DNA from: CALCTE01 sp045627885
GTDB taxonomy: Bacteria; Bacillota; Clostridia; Oscillospirales; CAG-272
Assembly (NCBI GenBank): GCA_045627885.1
Contig: JAZQOM010000029.1
Span: 1-17,150, forward strand
Direction: 5' to 3'
Length of the DNA stretch: 17,150 nucleotides
Part shown: in pieces, positions 14,595 through 17,150 of the stretch
How the letters are laid out: each line of letters opens with the position of its first letter
Numbering within the stretch: position 1 is the stretch's first letter
The notes under the pieces: model-generated
The model's input: only the letters and a program-made list of their open reading frames with translations
What the model was told of the DNA's origin: nothing
Databases searched by the model: none
Position numbers and translations under genes: made by a program

Positions 14595-15968
14595 ATGAGA
14601 AAGCTCAGCATAAGAACAAAAATGTTCTTTGCATACGGCGCATCTCTTGTGGCGGTAATGCTATGTCTTGTTATTGCGTTCAGCCTGATGATTTCCGGCT
14701 ATATGAACGGCAGAATCAAGAAGCAGATATTGCAGTTTGATGAGCTTTCCGACGAGTACGCAAAGCAGTACGGAAAGGACAGCGCACGCTTCGGAGATGA
14801 GCTTTCGGGCGAAATTCGGAAAAGAATTTACGCTTCCGCCGAGATAGAGGCCGTTATGATAAGCGGAAGCCGCGGCAGTATCATTTCCAACATAAATTAC
14901 GATTATGCCGCAAAAAAAGAAGCCGTTGAGGCTCTTGCAAAAAAGGCTTCCGGCTCATCCGTTCAAAACGGAAAGATTCGCTATGTGAGCGGCAGTTTCG
15001 GCAGATTCGTGATGATGAAGCTCTCGCTCGGCACAAGTGAAGAATACAAGGATTGCAGTATCGTGGTTTTCTCCGACCTCGGTCAGTTTGACGGAGCGAT
15101 AGTGGACAGCCAGAGATTTCTGCGTATAACCGTGCTTTTTGCGGTCGCCGTGATGATAATTGCGGTATTCTTGGTGGCGGACAACATTTCGCGTCCCGTC
15201 AAGAAGCTCTGCTCTTTTGCAAACGATATAGGACACGGCGAATTTGAGCACAAGGACTACGACTTCAACACAAAGGAGCTTTCCGAGCTTTTGCGGGATA
15301 TGAATTCCGCGGCGGAAAAGCTCGACAAATACGACAAAGACCAGAAGCAGTTTTTCCAGAATGTATCGCACGAGCTGCGGACTCCGCTCATGTCGATTCA
15401 AGGCTACGCCGAGGGCATACAGTACGGCGTATGGGAGGACGACAAGGATGCCGCCGGCGTTATCGTGGATGAGAGCAAGCGGCTTTCGGATATGCTTGAG
15501 CAGGTGCTTTACATATCAAAGGTGGATATGAATTTGCTTGAGCTTTCGCCCTGCGATATCTGCGATATTCTTCGCACGGCAAAGGAAAAGCTCGACGGGC
15601 TGACGGTCGGCGGCGAAAAGAAAATAGTTTTGACGCTTCCCGAGTCGGAGGTGTTGGTCAACGCCAATCCCGAGGCGCTCTTGCGTGCGTTTATGAATGT
15701 CATATCAAACGGCATAAGATATGCAAAGAGCAAGGTTGAGGTCACTCTTGAAAAAAGCGGCAAGTCGGTGAGCGTCACGGTGCGTGACGACGGCGACGGA
15801 ATAGACGCGGAGGATATGCCGCACATCTTCGACCGCTTTTACAAGGGCAAGAACGGAAAGCACGGGATAGGGCTTTCGATTGCAAAGACAATTATGGACG
15901 CGCACGGCGGAACTCTTTGCGCGGAAAGCAAGGACGGCGCGGTGTTTACATTTACATTCAAAGAATAA
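14595..15968 (+). CDS. Membrane sensor histidine kinase, no adjacent response regulator
   Basis: A two-component sensor kinase of 457 residues. TM1 is at about 11-35 and TM2 at about 176-196, enclosing an extracytoplasmic sensor region of about 140 residues that I do not recognise. A HAMP linker (about 197-246) leads to a HisKA domain with phospho-acceptor H259 in FFQNVSHELRTPLMSIQGYAEG, and then to a HATPase domain with N372 (NVISNGIRYA), the G1 box DDGDGID (398-404), the F-box IFDRFYKG and the G2 box GKHGIGLSIAK. All catalytic motifs are intact. The ATG lies one base after the ATPase stop with only AAGGTG as a weak ribosome binding site, so it depends on coupling. A terminator follows directly. 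No response regulator lies in the window, so its partner must be elsewhere. Confidence 0.94.
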   Translation: MRKLSIRTKMFFAYGASLVAVMLCLVIAFSLMISGYMNGRIKKQILQFDELSDEYAKQYGKDSARFGDELSGEIRKRIYASAEIEAVMISGSRGSIISNINYDYAAKKEAVEALAKKASGSSVQNGKIRYVSGSFGRFVMMKLSLGTSEEYKDCSIVVFSDLGQFDGAIVDSQRFLRITVLFAVAVMIIAVFLVADNISRPVKKLCSFANDIGHGEFEHKDYDFNTKELSELLRDMNSAAEKLDKYDKDQKQFFQNVSHELRTPLMSIQGYAEGIQYGVWEDDKDAAGVIVDESKRLSDMLEQVLYISKVDMNLLELSPCDICDILRTAKEKLDGLTVGGEKKIVLTLPESEVLVNANPEALLRAFMNVISNGIRYAKSKVEVTLEKSGKSVSVTVRDDGDGIDAEDMPHIFDRFYKGKNGKHGIGLSIAKTIMDAHGGTLCAESKDGAVFTFTFKE

Positions 15969-16005
15969 AAAAGGCGGCTTTGCCTTGTGCAAAGCCCCCT
16001 TTTTT
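15967..16005. terminator. Bidirectional Rho-independent terminator
   Basis: The stem AAAAAAGG-C-GGCTTTGC / GCAAAGCC-C-CCTTTTTT with loop CTTGT has one C-C mismatch. The plus strand ends in a T-run and the minus strand likewise. It sits between the convergent stops of the kinase (15968) and the lipoprotein gene (16008) and overlaps the kinase stop codon. Confidence 0.9.
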
Positions 16006-16007
16006 AT

Positions 16008-16820
16008 TTATTTGTCGTAATAGTATCTTACATTGTCTTCTATCGCGGCGTCAACCTCTTTTGCGATGAAAAGACCTTTTGCAAATTCCGCGTAGCCCTC
16101 GGCGTTTTCAAAGCATTTTTTCTCCTCGGCGCTGAGCTCATCAAAGCTTCCTGCCGTAAATTCCTTTGAGCCCTTTGAGAGAAATTCCTGCGATTTATCG
16201 AATATATAACCGTCTTTTGTTTTCTTGATAACGCCGTTTCTGCTGTCGTACAGGATATAGTCTGCGATTTTGCGGGATTTTATCTTCATTATATCGTCTT
16301 CGGCTTCGGAGCTCTGCAAAAACAGAATGCACTCATCGCCCTCAAAAAGCGGTATCGCGCTTTTGTCCCACATACGCGACGACACTCTCGTCATAACCCG
16401 GAATTTTTTGCCCTTTTCGGCGCTCTCTTTACTGTCGTGATATATCTTCTCCGGTTTTACCGTGAGAAGCTCGATATATGCCGTAACGGGGTAATACACG
16501 GTGATTTTTTCTTCTTCGCCGGTGTCGCTTTCCTCCGCGGGAATTATCTGCTCCATAGGCATATTGACATCAACGCGCATTTCGTCAACGGATACGATTT
16601 TGCATTTTGCGATAAGCTCCGATTTCGCGTAAATGCCGGATTCTTTTTCTTCTGTAAACACATCGCTTGTGTAGTTATATTTTTCCGCCTTGTCGCAAAT
16701 CGAGAATGTGACATCGCCGTAGCTTCCCTCAACGGACTTCAGCGACGGCAGTTTTTCGGCGCAGGAAGTCAGCATAACAATCGCAAGCACAGCGCAAAGT
16801 GCGGCTTTTACCCATTTCAT
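16008..16820 (-). CDS. Lipoprotein of unknown function
   Basis: 270 residues, family not recognised. It begins MKWVKAALCAVLAIVMLTSC, a lipoprotein signal peptide with C20 as the anchor, so the mature protein should sit on the outer face of the membrane. The middle (about 65-175) has the pattern AKCKIVSVDE, then VTAYIELLTVKPEKIYHDS, then FEGDECILFL. This resembles small beta-rich domains seen in many Firmicutes hypothetical proteins, though I cannot name one. The C-terminal third is Lys/Glu-rich and probably helical. A GAGGTGAA ribosome binding site is well placed. It converges with the transporter operon and diverges from the small gene at 16968; there is no functional clue beyond surface location. 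Confidence 0.85.
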   Translation of the reverse strand: MKWVKAALCAVLAIVMLTSCAEKLPSLKSVEGSYGDVTFSICDKAEKYNYTSDVFTEEKESGIYAKSELIAKCKIVSVDEMRVDVNMPMEQIIPAEESDTGEEEKITVYYPVTAYIELLTVKPEKIYHDSKESAEKGKKFRVMTRVSSRMWDKSAIPLFEGDECILFLQSSEAEDDIMKIKSRKIADYILYDSRNGVIKKTKDGYIFDKSQEFLSKGSKEFTAGSFDELSAEEKKCFENAEGYAEFAKGLFIAKEVDAAIEDNVRYYYDK

Positions 16821-16842
16821 AAAAATTCACCTCGTTTGTTCC

Positions 16843-16871
16843 AATTTATCACATAAACGGAATTTTTGCAA
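16843..16871 (-). promoter_or_regulatory. Possible promoter of the lipoprotein gene
   Basis: On the minus strand TTGCAA (16871-16866), a 17-base spacer and TAAATT (16848-16843) lie just ahead of the ribosome binding site. Each box matches the consensus at four of six positions. Confidence 0.4.
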
Positions 16872-16904
16872 GCAAAATACAAAAAATGCCGCGTTTATGC
16901 CGAA

Positions 16905-16923
16905 ATTTTATGCATAAAATATC
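16905..16923. promoter_or_regulatory. Perfect 16-bp AT-rich palindrome; shared motif copy
   Basis: ATTTTATGCATAAAAT (16905-16920) is its own reverse complement. With the next bases it gives TTTATGCATAAAATATC, a near match to 11546-11562. It lies between two divergent genes, where a dimeric regulator could act on both. Confidence 0.45.
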
Positions 16924-16953
16924 ATCGGCGATAAATCGCCCGATATGCATATC
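16924..16953. promoter_or_regulatory. Stem-loop and 12-bp palindrome upstream of the small gene
   Basis: GGCGAT-AA-ATCGCC (16927-16940), extended by ATC/GAT with one bulge, is followed by the perfect palindrome GATATGCATATC (16942-16953), which ends at the ribosome binding site of the gene at 16968. It could be an operator or a leader structure; which one is not decidable from sequence. Confidence 0.35.
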
Positions 16954-16967
16954 AGAAAGGAAAAACG

Positions 16968-17141
16968 ATGTTTACTACCGAAAATAAATGTCTTTGCAAG
17001 GGAATGGTTCTCGGACTCGGTATCGGTATGACCGTGGGATTTACGGTGCATAAGCTCACTTGCTGTGAGAAGAAGTCCGATTTCAAAAAGAAAATCGACA
17101 AGGCGGTAAAAGCGGCGTCGGCGCTTCTTTCAAACCTTTGA
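16968..17141 (+). CDS. 57-residue membrane-anchored Cys-containing small protein
   Basis: It starts at ATG 16968 with AGAAAGG seven bases upstream and ends in TGA. The layout is a short N-terminus with C8 and C10, a Gly-rich hydrophobic segment GMVLGLGIGMTVGFTV (12-27) likely to span the membrane, C32-C33, then a Lys-rich amphipathic helix (SDFKKKIDKAVKAASALL). A Gly-rich helix followed by a charged helix recalls YtxH-like small proteins of Firmicutes, but this is only a resemblance of architecture. The paired cysteines may bind metal or be lipidated or oxidised (inference). The good ribosome binding site and complete frame support a real gene. No clear sigma-A promoter was seen in front of it. 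Confidence 0.65.
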   Translation: MFTTENKCLCKGMVLGLGIGMTVGFTVHKLTCCEKKSDFKKKIDKAVKAASALLSNL

Positions 17142-17150
17142 ATATATAAC

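Overview
The window looks like a chromosomal segment of a low-to-moderate-GC Gram-positive Clostridia bacterium, probably of the Oscillospirales/Ruminococcaceae type. The signs are a HrcA/CIRCE heat-shock operon, GrpE-DnaK-DnaJ and housekeeping proteins of Firmicutes type, lipoprotein signal peptides instead of periplasmic ones, strong AGGAGG-like ribosome binding sites and sigma-A promoters of the TTGACA-N16/17-TAnnnT kind. The taxonomic placement is inference. I see no mobile element, tRNA, rRNA or CRISPR array.

Left block, minus strand, 11380 down to 197: one tightly packed run hrcA-grpE-dnaK-dnaJ-rpoZ-priA-def-fmt-rsmB-rlmN. It starts at a promoter with a CIRCE operator (11414-11472) and ends in a cluster of hairpins (22-188). 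Most junctions overlap or lie within about 40 bases, and no clear internal promoter is visible. Heat-shock chaperones, RNA polymerase omega, replication restart, formyl-Met metabolism and rRNA methylation may therefore share some transcription. The DnaK has Val in place of the nearly invariant phosphate/metal-site Asp near its N-terminus.

Middle block, plus strand, 11697 to 15968: an amino-acid ABC importer with a sensor kinase. The substrate-binding lipoprotein appears to be circularly permuted: the part of the family-3 solute-binding fold that is normally C-terminal comes first, and the normally N-terminal part follows. Next come a small two-helix membrane protein, an oversized permease with a signal-peptide-like N-terminus and an extra extracytoplasmic domain, a standard ATPase, and a histidine kinase with no adjacent response regulator. 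This is the most unusual part of the window.

Right end: a bidirectional terminator (15967-16005), an unrecognised lipoprotein on the minus strand, and a divergent 57-residue membrane-anchored, Cys-containing small protein on the plus strand. The intergenic region between the last two shares an AT-rich palindromic motif (TTTWTGCAYAAAA) with the region upstream of the permuted binding protein, which hints at a common regulator.
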